Origin: Rickettsiales bacterium
GTDB taxonomy: Bacteria; Pseudomonadota; Alphaproteobacteria; Rickettsiales; JABCZZ01
Direction: 5' to 3'
DNA: 64,000 nucleotides
NCBI GenBank assembly: GCA_035765535.1
Contig: DASTXE010000001.1
Location: 288,322-352,321 of the forward strand
Below, piece after piece: positions 33,001 through 41,736 of this stretch. Under the pieces are notes generated by a model. The model had not been told where the DNA came from. It was given only the letters and a program-made list of their open reading frames with translations, and did not search any database. The position numbers were made by a program, and so were the translations under genes. Each line of letters begins with the position of its first letter. The stretch's first letter is position 1.

Positions 33001-35027
33001 ATGAGAGTGTTGCAGAAGAGTTCACCCGTCAATTTAAGGAAGCCTATTTCGGTCTTAAAGTAGGAGGATCGTATACCGATCCTGAAGTAAGAATCGGGCC
33101 GCCGGCTGCAGGTGAAGCAGATTTAAAGCATGCGGCAGAATTTCTGAGCCGTTTCAGAGCCGCGCATCCTCATGTTCCTATTCAGGGCGGTCATATTGAC
33201 TGGGAGAAGGGAGTCATCAATCCGGCGCTGATTGTCTCAAAGCTCGGGGACATGAGCGTACCCCCTAATTATGAGGAATTATTTAATCCCATCCAGTTTA
33301 TTCATACTTATAAGAATACGGGCGAATTGAGGCGGTATTTTACCGATGAACGTTATGGTGTGAATAAAGGATATGTTTCCCTTTTCTGCAATGAAGACGC
33401 TCAGGACGATAAGATTCGCGATTGGATTCTAAAGCGCAATGACGATGTATTAGGCCTGACAGAGAATGAAAGAGCGAGTGGCTATCTTAGTGGAATTGAT
33501 AAGTATGGCATAGGCCGTGTCATTGTAAATGGAAGTATTCATAACCTTCTGCAGGACGAGCCGCTTGCTCCCTTTGGCGGATACTCGGCAGCATCTTTTA
33601 TCATGCGCAAAGTAGATTGGATGGATGATGGCAAAGATTTAAGGATAGAAAGTGCTTGCCTGCCTATTTCCCATTCTGAAATTATGCGTGATTATCTGAT
33701 CCGGCAAAATCCCGTTACCCGGATTGGAAAAGTCCCTAAACTGCCAGAGATCAGCATTCCCGAATTGACAAATATCGATCCGCCGCATGGATTAATCGGT
33801 ACAAATGCGGTGGAAGTGGCTGCCGCTTATCGCGACCCTCAGAGTTTAGATGTGAATGTCGCATATTTTCTTGACCAGCGCAGACAACCTGATCCGTCTG
33901 CGCGAGGTGAAGCGCGTGCCGGGGTGGAGCGGAGATTGGCACGGCATAATAACAGTATGGGTGACCTGACATTCGTGACAACGGATTATGTAAGAAGGGA
34001 GTTAATGAAGAGCCCCAGTTTTTATGAAGCTCCCGAGCAGCTGGTTAAAGCGGTGCTGGCACTACAAGTATCTGTAGGTATGACGACCGAAAACCATAGG
34101 ATGGATGGCGATAGTATGGTTGCTGAGGAACTGCGTGTGATGGGAAAGCAGGCACTGGAACGATGGAAGCTCAATATTCTGCAGGAACTTCCTTATGGGG
34201 ATTCGGGAGAAGCTCACCGCATAAAGGAGCTTGCCCAGAAAAGGCCGGAAGAAGTGGTTGCAATGGCAATGAAGGCAACGGGTGTCCAGGGAATACAAAG
34301 CGCACATGCTGATAATATTTCGGAGGAAACTGGGGAGAAAAAGCCGATACCTGAGCTGCGATTGGGAGGGGGGCAATATCATATGTCTGCGCTTGTGGAA
34401 GCGGACTATGAGGATCTTTTAAAGATGGCTCAGACACCGAATTTCTTATTTGCACCGCTCAATGGACGCAAGGCGCTCGAGGGGACGGGGAGAATGCCAC
34501 TCGAAGACAGCGAGGGAAGTAAAGGCAGCGTACGGCGTTATATAGAAGAAGCGGCAGAAGGAAATAATTATATTTTTGCGATTCGTGATGCCAGCAACAA
34601 AGTGGTCGGTGCAATAGAATTAATAGGAATACAGCGTAAAGGAGAAGGGTACGAAGCAGAAATAGGTATATTTGTAGAACCCGCACACCAGAATCAGGTA
34701 AACTTAAATAGCGCCCTTACCCCTGTGCTGCAGTGGGCTAACGCTAATCTGGGTATCAACTCATTAAGGGTGACGACAGATCCGGATAATCGGAATGTCA
34801 GGAAACTGATCGATTCTATGCGCAAAACAGTCCAGATAGCGCAAATTCCGTCGCAGGAGACCTCTTATACAGACCTTAATGGGGAGGAGCGTCCCCGCGC
34901 AATGTATCTGATTCCTCCCGCCCAGTTGAGTGCCGTTATGGCCAGAGGCGGATTGGAGCAGGCAGGTGCATGGACAGCAGAAAGTCTGGCTTCACGGCAG
35001 GCTATCGGATTGGGCAAAGCAGGATAA
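30027..35027 (+). CDS. Arginyl-tRNA-synthetase-like / aldehyde-dehydrogenase-like / GNAT fusion protein
   Basis: A 1666-residue multidomain protein. Residues 1-145 match the ArgRS N-terminal tRNA D-arm domain. The class I catalytic core (about 146-640) has SPNIGKAMHVGH (Lys158, HVGH 161-164), GDWG, YVVDKRQGPHFEQVF and, in the place of KMSKS, FRTRAGGIMSLEHML. Residues about 641-735 resemble the DALR anticodon domain. After a Pro-rich linker (P757-P761) comes an aldehyde-dehydrogenase fold (about 780-1225) with SEGK (Glu949), NGGQEC (nucleophile Cys983) and PFGGYSAA. A region of unknown type (1226-1445) precedes a RimJ/RimL-like GNAT (about 1450-1635). The synthetase contains an extra run of five 30-residue repeats. 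The frame has no interruption. It is a stand-alone gene; its reaction is unknown. Confidence 0.85.
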   Translation: MTDIYKILNKALEQTYKKLQRTDYPNSRIQWPQEGLELRPSHRPDLSDLQIALPKTAKAVSAVSDLYGTTTLAPQIAKAIIKDLSSESELAGIEYGFDAGGPAPDDEKRDPRGQYLNIRFSDAFLVRQIQNIAESEAQDPTAKKQKILIDYGSPNIGKAMHVGHIRSGVIGQSLHNLAEKLGHTVIADSHVGDWGQPMGMIIAELKSRFPHWSCFQSDFNPRSGFELPISENGGEGELSISELNAVYPTASQKAKDDADFLELVRQTTADLQSGQYPGYTELWRAFRAQSLKQVNETYGKLGVSFDREEGESAYHDEIGEMIEELTARGLVRRNEEDELVMDVDRTALIKGLEERGIIVRYGSSLFVNKDKEQLLTDIVGREFLQSKADGTLRRNHNGQLIIAASRTEMIATLKEGGIVHADADGQLVVDKEKSDYIAALREQGLLTRQGEDVERNKEGEPIIDPNKIQDIAIRPIKLQTSDGAYTYGASDLAAIRKRVREDGPDAIWYVVDKRQGPHFEQVFRAAKIAGYSGDTRLEHLAFGTYNGPDGKPFRTRAGGIMSLEHMLQAAEDEVKRNCSVDKDNIPGLAASSLIFNDLINNPESDVTFLSEQLLEFGGKSVASVEYAYGHLSSLLQKPLNDASPEGISLDAPTRQLAMLLTQKEHIMERAFELRTPNLMTEYLYDVSRAFDRVYRDLDAAEATITPFMASLAKATQSTMEEYAKILGITLTSGVRRKAEEHTKNIEAINTALLDNVPPPPPRQSQPVPLAEGEFDAFKQKCERFADLLEAKRPELLKALQIYEPASTAEDEIDLACRCLRDLDQYRDNFTHKVPKVAALLHANLPIYYYVVLGVIPSLMAQEVHVRPNQHMQDKKVIDALKAIQIDPDDSGKNIFNYFDNIITHAKMGRDQFFATHLANCDYGIVNGSYEAGHELMTKYMKPGAVLVSEGKHHDPFIVTSTADIPKAVERAVHLKAYNGGQECAAPDAILVHESVAEEFTRQFKEAYFGLKVGGSYTDPEVRIGPPAAGEADLKHAAEFLSRFRAAHPHVPIQGGHIDWEKGVINPALIVSKLGDMSVPPNYEELFNPIQFIHTYKNTGELRRYFTDERYGVNKGYVSLFCNEDAQDDKIRDWILKRNDDVLGLTENERASGYLSGIDKYGIGRVIVNGSIHNLLQDEPLAPFGGYSAASFIMRKVDWMDDGKDLRIESACLPISHSEIMRDYLIRQNPVTRIGKVPKLPEISIPELTNIDPPHGLIGTNAVEVAAAYRDPQSLDVNVAYFLDQRRQPDPSARGEARAGVERRLARHNNSMGDLTFVTTDYVRRELMKSPSFYEAPEQLVKAVLALQVSVGMTTENHRMDGDSMVAEELRVMGKQALERWKLNILQELPYGDSGEAHRIKELAQKRPEEVVAMAMKATGVQGIQSAHADNISEETGEKKPIPELRLGGGQYHMSALVEADYEDLLKMAQTPNFLFAPLNGRKALEGTGRMPLEDSEGSKGSVRRYIEEAAEGNNYIFAIRDASNKVVGAIELIGIQRKGEGYEAEIGIFVEPAHQNQVNLNSALTPVLQWANANLGINSLRVTTDPDNRNVRKLIDSMRKTVQIAQIPSQETSYTDLNGEERPRAMYLIPPAQLSAVMARGGLEQAGAWTAESLASRQAIGLGKAG

Positions 35028-35034
35028 ATCCTCT

Positions 35035-36093
35035 TTATTGCTTGTTTAACCACGAATTAATAATTTCAAAAGACTGCTCAGCCGTAGGATGCAGTGTCAA
35101 ATCATGCCCGGTGTCAGCAATCGTATCCACCTCAAGGCTGGCGGCGCTTGTGTAGTAGGGTTTTTCGTGTGCAAGCACGGCGTCCTTATGCGTGCAATCG
35201 ATTCCGCTGCCTTGAAAACATCCCGTAGCATCAAGTTCTCCCACCACCAGCAAAACAGGCGCTTTAATGCTATTGGAAAGATTACTTCCGGCGGCGACAG
35301 TGCGGTCACCGAAGAAACCTCCGAAACCGGTTGCACTGACGAGGTCTTTATGGGCTTCATCAAACGCAATGACGCCAGGGTCGGCAGAGGCGGAATAAAA
35401 AGATGTTGCGCGCGTTCCTGGTTTGGTCGTCAGATAACCATTATCGAGTTCTTGCCCTGCAAACTGCGGATCTTGCGCGGCAGGATAGGTTGCATCAGCT
35501 ACGACCGCGTTTCTTGGGGCATGCAGATATCCGGTCAATACAAGACATCCTACATCTTGATAAACAGCAGCTTCATGCATAGCAATTCCTGAGCCGTAGG
35601 AATGGCCGATAGAATTGATCCGTTTATATCCTTCATGATAAAAATGGCTAATCAGCTCATGCAGAATATAGGCATCTGCATCCATGGAAATGAGAGTGCT
35701 TGAGGGGTGGCTGCTTTTTCCACTTCCAAGGCGATCATAGATGAATACGGAGCGGTTTACCCTTAAAGTCTTTTCAACATATGAATAAAGTAGCGGAGTT
35801 TGCGGCCAGTTCCAATAGAGATGGCTATAGGTTGCCCCCGCCGTTAATATATCCAGTTGCCGTTCACGCAATTGCCATCCGCGGGGAATGCAATATACGC
35901 CATGGATTTTTTGAGTACGCGGCTGATCTGGATTTAAGGCAACCCGAAAAGTAAGTTCGGTGCACACGCCATGCCGCCACGGAACCGGTAAGGGAACGGC
36001 AGATTCAACCTGTAAAGCAGATACGGCGGAACTAACTCCAAGCATTAGCGCTAATGCCGCACATATTGCAAATGTGAAACGGTAGGAAATCAT
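35035..36093 (-). CDS. Secreted alpha/beta hydrolase
   Basis: Cleavable signal peptide (FAICAALALMLGVSSAVSA), then an alpha/beta hydrolase domain: DRLGSGKSSHPSS, the nucleophile elbow SIGHSYGSGIA, an acidic residue in LVVGELDATG, and a His near ADTGHDLTLHP. A conserved pair of cysteines in the cap (FQGSGIDCTHKD) suggests a disulphide in the periplasm. It is 352 residues long. The start at ATG 36093 follows AGGAGGTGATT, a textbook ribosome site. It ends 7 nt from the stop of the fusion gene (convergent). Substrate unknown; lipase or esterase activity is plausible. Confidence 0.8.
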   Translation of the reverse strand: MISYRFTFAICAALALMLGVSSAVSALQVESAVPLPVPWRHGVCTELTFRVALNPDQPRTQKIHGVYCIPRGWQLRERQLDILTAGATYSHLYWNWPQTPLLYSYVEKTLRVNRSVFIYDRLGSGKSSHPSSTLISMDADAYILHELISHFYHEGYKRINSIGHSYGSGIAMHEAAVYQDVGCLVLTGYLHAPRNAVVADATYPAAQDPQFAGQELDNGYLTTKPGTRATSFYSASADPGVIAFDEAHKDLVSATGFGGFFGDRTVAAGSNLSNSIKAPVLLVVGELDATGCFQGSGIDCTHKDAVLAHEKPYYTSAASLEVDTIADTGHDLTLHPTAEQSFEIINSWLNKQ

Positions 36094-36296
36094 AATCACC
36101 TCCTGCAGGAGCTTATCCTATCCCTATTTTACAGGGTAATCATGATGACCTAAAATTGAGGCAGTTTTCTTTATTCTACATATAAGGGGAATATAAGCTA
36201 ATTCACTATGTCGGAATTTACTGGCAACTCTGGGTTCATCGTGGCTAAATAAGCACGCGATAGTTGTTATGTAAATTCACCAAGGATAAAGGCATA

Positions 36297-38675
36297 ATGC
36301 GATTGTCTCTTAAATCCCTGATAGTATTGATATTCGTAATCAACCTAACGGTGCTATCCGGTGTTTTGTTCTATTCTCATAAAATTATCAATGAGTCTTC
36401 GGATGCGGTAGAAATTATTTATGACCGGCCTTTGATGGCCAGTAACTTTGCCAGGGATACGCTGATACAGTTTCAGAAGTTAGCGGAATATCTCCGGACT
36501 GATAATCAGTGGGATGAAGAGTTCATTCAGAAACAATATGATGCTATAACCGACGATCTGAATGTAGTGTCGGAGCGGCTGGTATCGGAAAAGTCGCGTC
36601 CTTTTCTTAATAATATTCAGTACGACCTGAAGAAAATGCACTCTGCCATACAGGCAAGGAACGAAAAGGACATCGAAGTCTTAATGACAAAAATGTCGAA
36701 TAATTTCGACCGCTTAATCGAAAGTGAGTTTTCGTCCGGTTTTGATTATGTGATAAGCGCCAAGCAGGATATTAACCAATCCAACAGATTGCTCACGATC
36801 AGCGAGGCGGTGGTGATTATTATTACGCTGGCCAGCGGATTATACCTGCTTCTTGCGGTTACTCGCCCCATTCGTAAATGCATAACGATTTCGCAAAATA
36901 TCGCCCAAGGTAACTTCGATAATGAAATAGAAATGAAGGGTAATTCGGAGTTTGTTGCATTGTTCCAGGCTTTTCAGGCAATGCAGAAAGATCTGGTGCG
37001 TCATATTGAAGACCGCCAGCGGCCTATCATAGAGGATCTTGCCGTCGCTAAGGAAAAGGCCGAAGCAGCCAATAAGGCGAAGTCGGACTTTCTTGCCAAT
37101 ATGAGTCATGAAATACGCACGCCGATGAACGGTGTTCTGGGAATGACGGATCTGTTGCTGGATACACCGCTCACACCGGAGCAGCGCGGCTGGGCGGATG
37201 TGGTACGTAAATCCGGAGAGAGCCTGCTGGTGCTGATTAATGATATTCTCGATTTCTCTAAAATAGAGGCAGGGGAACTGACGCTGGAATCCGTCAGTTT
37301 CGATCTGCTCGCGCTTCTCGAAGAAATCACGGATCTTATGTATCTTGCAACTCAGGAAAAGCGTGTGGAGCTTCTGGTGCAGATAGAAGAAAACTTGCCC
37401 CGTATGGTAAAAGGCGACCCTGTAAGGCTGCGACAGGTGATTACCAATCTGACCAATAATGCGATCAAATTTACGGAACGTGGTCACGTGCTGATCCGTG
37501 TGCATCATGAAAAAGAGCAGGGGGATAAAGTACGCCTGTATTTTGAAATTGAAGATACCGGAATGGGGATTGCAGAAGAAAAACAGCTGCATATTTTTAG
37601 CCGGTTCTCTCAGGCTGAGGAGTCTACCACGCGCAGATTCGGCGGCACCGGTCTGGGACTGACCATCAGCAAGCGCCTGATAATGATGATGCATGGCGAT
37701 ATTGGAGTTTATAGCACACTCGGTTCGGGTTCGACCTTCTATTTCAATGTGCGTTGCTCGCTCGAGGCGCAGAATCATGTGCCTGTTTCCAGTGATTTGG
37801 GGGCTGCCGATCTCAAGGCAATGCGTGTGCTGGTGATAGATGATTACGCACTTAGCTGCGAAATACTTGCCCATTATCTTGCAAGTCTCGAAGTGCAATG
37901 CGACGTATGTAGCGGGCCTGAAGAGGCAAAAACGCTTCTAAGTGCAAAAGAGCCCTACGATGTGGTGTTTGCGGATTATCATCTGGCAGATAGCGGCAGC
38001 AACGGTCTTGAACTGATTGAACAGACGCTGGCGGATGAGGAAACGAAGAAGAATAGCTGCATCATTGTCGTCACTGCGTTAGGGCAGCCCAAGCCGTTTA
38101 AGGATATGGAAGCGCTTGGCGCGTGCGGCTTTCTGATAAAGCCTCTGTACCCTAATCATTTAAAGCTTGTGCTGCAGATGGTTTCTCGCAGTAAGAAGAC
38201 AGGCGAAAAGCTTCCCTTCATTACCAAGCATGTGCTTGAGAATGCTTCCTTCCAGGAGGAAAAAGCAGGAGAGGGGGGAGCAGCAAGACAGGCGCTTAAG
38301 CTGCGCGCTTTGCTGGTAGAGGATATTAAAGTCAACCAGATGCTGATGTCCAAGATATTGGAAAAATACGGCTGCGCTGTGGAGATTGCCAATAACGGGG
38401 TAGAGGCTGTGGAGAAATATAAGACCGGCAGTTATGACATTATCTTTATGGATTGCCAGATGCCGGAAATGGATGGATTCGAAGCCTCGCAACATATCCG
38501 CGCATATGAGCTTGAATCAGGTAAAAAGAGAGTCTTCATCGTAGCCCTGACCGCAGACGCCATGATAGGAGACAGGGAGAAATGCCTGAATGCTGGCATG
38601 GACGACTATCTTAACAAACCGGTAAGAACCGCAGATATCCAGACAATGCTGGAGAAGGCTATCAACTCTTTATAA
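36297..38675 (+). CDS. Hybrid sensor histidine kinase with two receiver domains
   Basis: 792 residues from ATG 36297. Two membrane segments ([37 protein letters not shown]) flank a helical periplasmic sensor of about 140 residues; HAMP follows ([21 protein letters not shown]). HisKA has [18 protein letters not shown] with the phospho-His; HATPase has the N box [11 protein letters not shown] and [12 protein letters not shown]. Two receivers follow: the first is degenerate around its phosphate site (DDY...FADYHLADS) but keeps Asp, the second is canonical (VEDIKVNQ ... [11 protein letters not shown]). No separate response regulator lies nearby, so it probably ends in a phosphorelay. It overlaps the antiporter 3' end by 6 nt. 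Confidence 0.92.
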   Translation: MRLSLKSLIVLIFVINLTVLSGVLFYSHKIINESSDAVEIIYDRPLMASNFARDTLIQFQKLAEYLRTDNQWDEEFIQKQYDAITDDLNVVSERLVSEKSRPFLNNIQYDLKKMHSAIQARNEKDIEVLMTKMSNNFDRLIESEFSSGFDYVISAKQDINQSNRLLTISEAVVIIITLASGLYLLLAVTRPIRKCITISQNIAQGNFDNEIEMKGNSEFVALFQAFQAMQKDLVRHIEDRQRPIIEDLAVAKEKAEAANKAKSDFLANMSHEIRTPMNGVLGMTDLLLDTPLTPEQRGWADVVRKSGESLLVLINDILDFSKIEAGELTLESVSFDLLALLEEITDLMYLATQEKRVELLVQIEENLPRMVKGDPVRLRQVITNLTNNAIKFTERGHVLIRVHHEKEQGDKVRLYFEIEDTGMGIAEEKQLHIFSRFSQAEESTTRRFGGTGLGLTISKRLIMMMHGDIGVYSTLGSGSTFYFNVRCSLEAQNHVPVSSDLGAADLKAMRVLVIDDYALSCEILAHYLASLEVQCDVCSGPEEAKTLLSAKEPYDVVFADYHLADSGSNGLELIEQTLADEETKKNSCIIVVTALGQPKPFKDMEALGACGFLIKPLYPNHLKLVLQMVSRSKKTGEKLPFITKHVLENASFQEEKAGEGGAARQALKLRALLVEDIKVNQMLMSKILEKYGCAVEIANNGVEAVEKYKTGSYDIIFMDCQMPEMDGFEASQHIRAYELESGKKRVFIVALTADAMIGDREKCLNAGMDDYLNKPVRTADIQTMLEKAINSL

Positions 38676-39848
38676 CTTCAGCCAGCGGGCAACGGCCGCT
38701 ACGGTCCAGCCTTGAATAAGCAGTGATGATACCACCACCACGAATGTGATATCGAAGTAAGTTCTTCCGCTATCAAGACCGGAAAGCGACGGTATCGTCG
38801 CGAGGAAAATAGGCACCGCCCCACGAAGGCCCACCCAAGAGACAAAATTCTTCTCTCGCCAGGTGAAATCGAAGGGGGAAAGACTGATCCAGCTGCCTGC
38901 CGGCCGTGCCAGAAAGAGCAATATGAAAGCTATTATCAGCGCGGGTACGATTTGGCTTATCAGCATACTCGGCGTCACCAGCAGGCCTATCATCGTGAAT
39001 AGAATGATCTGGCAGAGCCATGCCAGCCCGTCATGAAAACGCGGTATTATCGTTTGATCGTGAATCTTGCCATTTCCTATAACAAGTCCGGCCAGATACA
39101 CGGCAAGAAATCCGCTGCCATGTAATAACACCATTCCGCTGTAGAGAAAGAGTCCACCCGCGAGGGCCAGCACCGGAGTAAGTCCGAAGGCTTTAGGCAG
39201 TCGGTTCCCGATGTGAAGCAATAGTTTTCCACCGTAATAACCGGCAACGGCTCCGCTTCCCATCTGCCAGAAAAAGGAAGCCAGGCATTCCCACCATGTG
39301 GGGGCGGGGGTGTTTGACGATAATAACCCTACGAGTGTAAGCGTCAGAAAAACTGCCATAGGATCGTTAATCCCCGATTCCACTTCCAATGTGGAAAGCA
39401 GCTTTTTGCTCAGATTAACGCCGCTATTGGACAGAAGGATAAAAACGGCTGCCGCATCCGTGGAGGCGAGGATAGAACCCAGCAGCAGTCCCTGCGTCAG
39501 GGGAATATGTAAAAGCAGCATAGCCCCCAAACCTGTAATACCGGCAGTAACCAGCACACCTAAAGAAGCAAGGGCAAAGGAGGGTTTAATAACATGCCGA
39601 AAGTCATGGAACGTTGTATGCATGCCCCCGTCGAACAGGATAATGGCCAGGGAAAGCGAGCCGATCAGGTAGGCGACTTTCATATCGTTAAATACGATAC
39701 CGCCAGGCCCTTCCTCACCAAAAAGCATTCCCACCGCAATAAACGCAAGCAGCAGTGGAGCACCGACACGCGATGAAAAAATCGCCGCGCTGATGCCCAC
39801 AAGCAGAATCAGCGCCGTCAGGAATATAATATGATCCGCCCAAAACAT
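38670..39848 (-). CDS. Cation/proton antiporter (CPA1, NhaP2/potassium-proton type)
   Basis: About 11-12 membrane segments in 392 residues. The signature regions of the Na+/H+ exchanger family are visible: [26 protein letters not shown] (the ion-binding TDAA in place of the ND pair), [15 protein letters not shown] and [17 protein letters not shown]. The short C terminus lacks the TrkA-C domains found in longer NhaP2 proteins. It exports K+ or Na+ in exchange for protons. It is convergent with, and overlaps, the sensor kinase by 6 nt. Confidence 0.9.
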   Translation of the reverse strand: MFWADHIIFLTALILLVGISAAIFSSRVGAPLLLAFIAVGMLFGEEGPGGIVFNDMKVAYLIGSLSLAIILFDGGMHTTFHDFRHVIKPSFALASLGVLVTAGITGLGAMLLLHIPLTQGLLLGSILASTDAAAVFILLSNSGVNLSKKLLSTLEVESGINDPMAVFLTLTLVGLLSSNTPAPTWWECLASFFWQMGSGAVAGYYGGKLLLHIGNRLPKAFGLTPVLALAGGLFLYSGMVLLHGSGFLAVYLAGLVIGNGKIHDQTIIPRFHDGLAWLCQIILFTMIGLLVTPSMLISQIVPALIIAFILLFLARPAGSWISLSPFDFTWREKNFVSWVGLRGAVPIFLATIPSLSGLDSGRTYFDITFVVVVSSLLIQGWTVAAVARWLKL

Positions 39849-40080
39849 TATTTACCTATTTGTTTCAGATTCTCTAATAGCAATTATAAAAAGAAATGCT
39901 TGTTTATAAAGCTTTTAGAGTGCCAGCAAGTTGCTTTTCCGAAAGCTGTTTACGTAACATAATAACACGATATTCAGTCATTTTTACCAAAAAGAGATAA
40001 GTTAAGCGTTTCTGTCTTACTGAATTTTAATTCACGCCTGAGTAGAGTGAAAATAGTTAATCACTAAGATGGAGAACGTT
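39849..40080. other. Intergenic stretch upstream of the small stress genes
   Basis: About 230 AT-rich bases between the antiporter start and the CsbD-like gene. I see no gene or clear Fnr or extracytoplasmic-sigma box. Both divergent promoters must lie here. Confidence 0.4.
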
Positions 40081-40299
40081 ATGAATAAGACAGGTGCAAA
40101 AGGTGCTGCAAATCAGGCATCGGGTTCCATAAAACAGGCTGCCGGTAAGGGGCTGGAATCTTTAGGCAAGGCAACTGGAAGTGCAAAAATCGCCGCTAAA
40201 GGCGCAAAGCTAGACGTGAAAGGTGCCGCTCAGAAAACGGGCGGAAAGGTTCAGTCTGCCGTCGGTAATTTAAAAGATAAAATTAAAGGCGATTTCTAA
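40081..40299 (+). CDS. CsbD-like stress protein
   Basis: A 72-residue hydrophilic, Gly/Ala/Lys-rich protein, NQASGSIKQAAGKG and KVQSAVGNLKDKIKGDF, that matches the CsbD pattern of GxxxQxxGKxxxxxG repeats. Such proteins are low-complexity products induced by general stress in many bacteria, with unknown function. The start is ATG 40081 with GGAG ahead, not the upstream ATG at 40069. It is the first of four plus-strand genes that are closely spaced (40 nt or so apart) and look like one stress transcription unit ending in the hemerythrin. Confidence 0.75.
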   Translation: MNKTGAKGAANQASGSIKQAAGKGLESLGKATGSAKIAAKGAKLDVKGAAQKTGGKVQSAVGNLKDKIKGDF

Positions 40300-40342
40300 T
40301 CTGCCTGCCAACTATACAAAACAATAACAATAAGAGGTTCTT

Positions 40343-40483
40343 ATGAAACGCTTTGCGATGGCTGTTGTCCTTTTCCTGCCGCTGCTTACCGCCGCCTGCA
40401 ACACAATGGAAGGCGCAGGGAAAGATATCTCGAAAGGCGGCCAGAAATTAGAGGATTCAGCCCAGCAGAATAAACATTATTAA
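40343..40483 (+). CDS. Entericidin-like small lipoprotein
   Basis: 46 residues: basic start, hydrophobic MAVVLFLPLLTAACNTMEGAG with lipobox L-T-A-A-C (Cys19), then KDISKGGQKLEDSAQ, as in entericidin A/B, which are small antidote/toxin-type lipoproteins of the outer membrane expressed under stress. The ATG lies 8 nt after AAGAGG. It is between CsbD-like and DUF3309-like genes. Confidence 0.8.
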   Translation: MKRFAMAVVLFLPLLTAACNTMEGAGKDISKGGQKLEDSAQQNKHY

Positions 40484-40508
40484 TCCCAAATAAAAACAGG
40501 AGTGTGTC

Positions 40509-40661
40509 ATGGACCTTTTATTAATAATTCTCATCCTCTTGCTCCTCGGTGGCGGAGGAGGTGGTTTCTATCTTGGCGGTCCCTATGTCGGGGGCGGATT
40601 CGGGCTGTTGATGCTGATCATCATCATCGTCGTCCTGACTCGCCGCGGACCACGAGTTTGA
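40509..40661 (+). CDS. DUF3309-like small membrane protein
   Basis: 50 residues: one hydrophobic segment (LLLIILILLLLGG), a Gly-rich turn (GGGGGFYLGGPYVGGGFG), a second hydrophobic segment (LLMLIIIIVVL) and a basic tail TRRGPRV. The layout matches the DUF3309 family found in many alpha- and betaproteobacteria next to stress genes. Function unknown. ACAGGAGTGTGTC precedes the ATG, a good ribosome site. Confidence 0.75.
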   Translation: MDLLLIILILLLLGGGGGGFYLGGPYVGGGFGLLMLIIIIVVLTRRGPRV

Positions 40662-40696
40662 TATTACCTTACTTAATGCCACAATAGGAGAAGCTT

Positions 40697-41248
40697 ATGT
40701 TAGATTTTCTTGATAGCTTTGATGAAAAGCACGCCATTACCATCCTCAAAAAGGACCATGACACAGTAAAGGATTTGTTCGACAGATTTGAAGCGACAAA
40801 AGATTTTCAGGAAAGAAGAAGCATTATCGCGAAAGCGATTGAGGAGCTGAAAATCCATGCTGAGATCGAGGAAAAGCTCTTTTATCCGGCTGTGCGCCCC
40901 TATCTGGAGGCTGGTATTATGACCGAGGCCGATGAGGAACATCATGTGGCCAAGCTGCTCATTGCCGAACTTGAGCAAATGAAGGGTACGGAAGAACATT
41001 ATGATGCTAAATTCATCGTGCTTTCAGAGAACATCCGGCACCATATCAAGGAAGAAGAAAGCGACATGCTTTCCAAAGCACACAAATTGGATATCGACTT
41101 TGACGCGCTGGGACTGCAGCTACTGGCCAGAAAGCAGGAATTGCAAACCATGGGCGTTCCCGTGTCGCTGGAAGAAAAACTGATCATTCAGAACAAAGGT
41201 CCTGCCGATTCTCCCGCAATGGCTGCAAAGGCGAAGTCAGCGGCTTAA
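40697..41248 (+). CDS. Hemerythrin HHE cation-binding domain protein
   Basis: A 183-residue helical-bundle protein with the di-iron ligand pattern: LKKDHDTVKDLF, KIHAEIEEKLFYP (H-x3-E), EEHHVAKLLI and ENIRHHIKEEESDM. Such proteins bind O2 or NO, or sense redox and iron. After the bundle comes a helical tail ending in a Pro/Ala-rich stretch. It closes the small-gene group that starts with CsbD and is followed by a strong bidirectional terminator. A role in anaerobic or oxidative stress would suit the Fnr-linked cluster 12 kb to the left, but no Fnr box precedes it. Confidence 0.9.
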   Translation: MLDFLDSFDEKHAITILKKDHDTVKDLFDRFEATKDFQERRSIIAKAIEELKIHAEIEEKLFYPAVRPYLEAGIMTEADEEHHVAKLLIAELEQMKGTEEHYDAKFIVLSENIRHHIKEEESDMLSKAHKLDIDFDALGLQLLARKQELQTMGVPVSLEEKLIIQNKGPADSPAMAAKAKSAA

Positions 41249-41278
41249 TAAGCAACGCATCTTTTGAGGTCCAATTGA

Positions 41279-41305
41279 GAAAAGCGCTTCTAGGAGGCGC
41301 TTTTC
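41279..41305. terminator. Bidirectional terminator
   Basis: GAAAAGCGC-TTCTAGGAG-GCGCTTTTC: a perfect 9-bp stem with T-rich flanks on both strands, placed between the hemerythrin gene (plus) and the small membrane protein gene (minus). Confidence 0.8.
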
Positions 41306-41311
41306 TTGTTT

Positions 41312-41488
41312 TCATCCGCCAAAAAATTCCTCAAGCCCAATAATGCCCAGGATTATCCACTTCAACCGCCAGACAAGCCATAAAAACACCGTCAACACAC
41401 CTGCGCCAATAATTGCTATTTGCGTCGGTAAGAGTAAGCCGAAATTTAATCCCGCAAATAAAACAAAAAGAATAATCATCCAAAACAT
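41312..41488 (-). CDS. Small two-helix membrane protein, unknown
   Basis: A 58-residue minus-strand frame starting at ATG 41488, with AGAGG 8 nt ahead, and ending at TGA 41312, a few bases before a terminator. It reads MFWMIILFVLFAGLNFGLLL then PTQIAIIGAGVLTVFLWLVW, then RLKWIILGIIGLEEF: three hydrophobic stretches with Trp and charged caps. It is a real gene by ribosome site and terminator. No family recognised. It abuts the left attachment site, so it belongs to the chromosome, not to the island. Confidence 0.6.
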   Translation of the reverse strand: MFWMIILFVLFAGLNFGLLLPTQIAIIGAGVLTVFLWLVWRLKWIILGIIGLEEFFGG

Positions 41489-41563
41489 TGGTTTTTTCCT
41501 CTGTTATGCAAGGGCTGCAGTATCGCTTATGAGAATATATGACTAGCAGAGTATAATCTATTT

Positions 41564-41581
41564 AAATGGCGGAGAGGAGAG
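41564..41581. repeat. Left attachment site (attL)
   Basis: AAATGGCGGAGAGGAGAG, an exact 18-bp match to the 3' end of tRNA-Ser at 54842-54859, in the same orientation. The flanks diverge directly on both sides. It lies about 155 bp before the integrase start. Confidence 0.9.
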
Positions 41582-41736
41582 CAGCCAAGGGGGGTAGTTC
41601 CCTCCGTTTCAATGGGTGGCAATCAGTAAAGCAATTTTTTGATTTTTTAGAATTTTTCCCATTATTAATGGTTCGAGATGTTGCAAGCAGTATAAAAGAG
41701 TGGTAAGTTTTTTGGCAGCTAAGAAGGAGTGTAGCT

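Noticed and set aside
36840..37898. Minus-strand open frame of 352 codons within the sensor kinase
   Set aside because: Opposite strand of conserved kinase motifs; no start signal.
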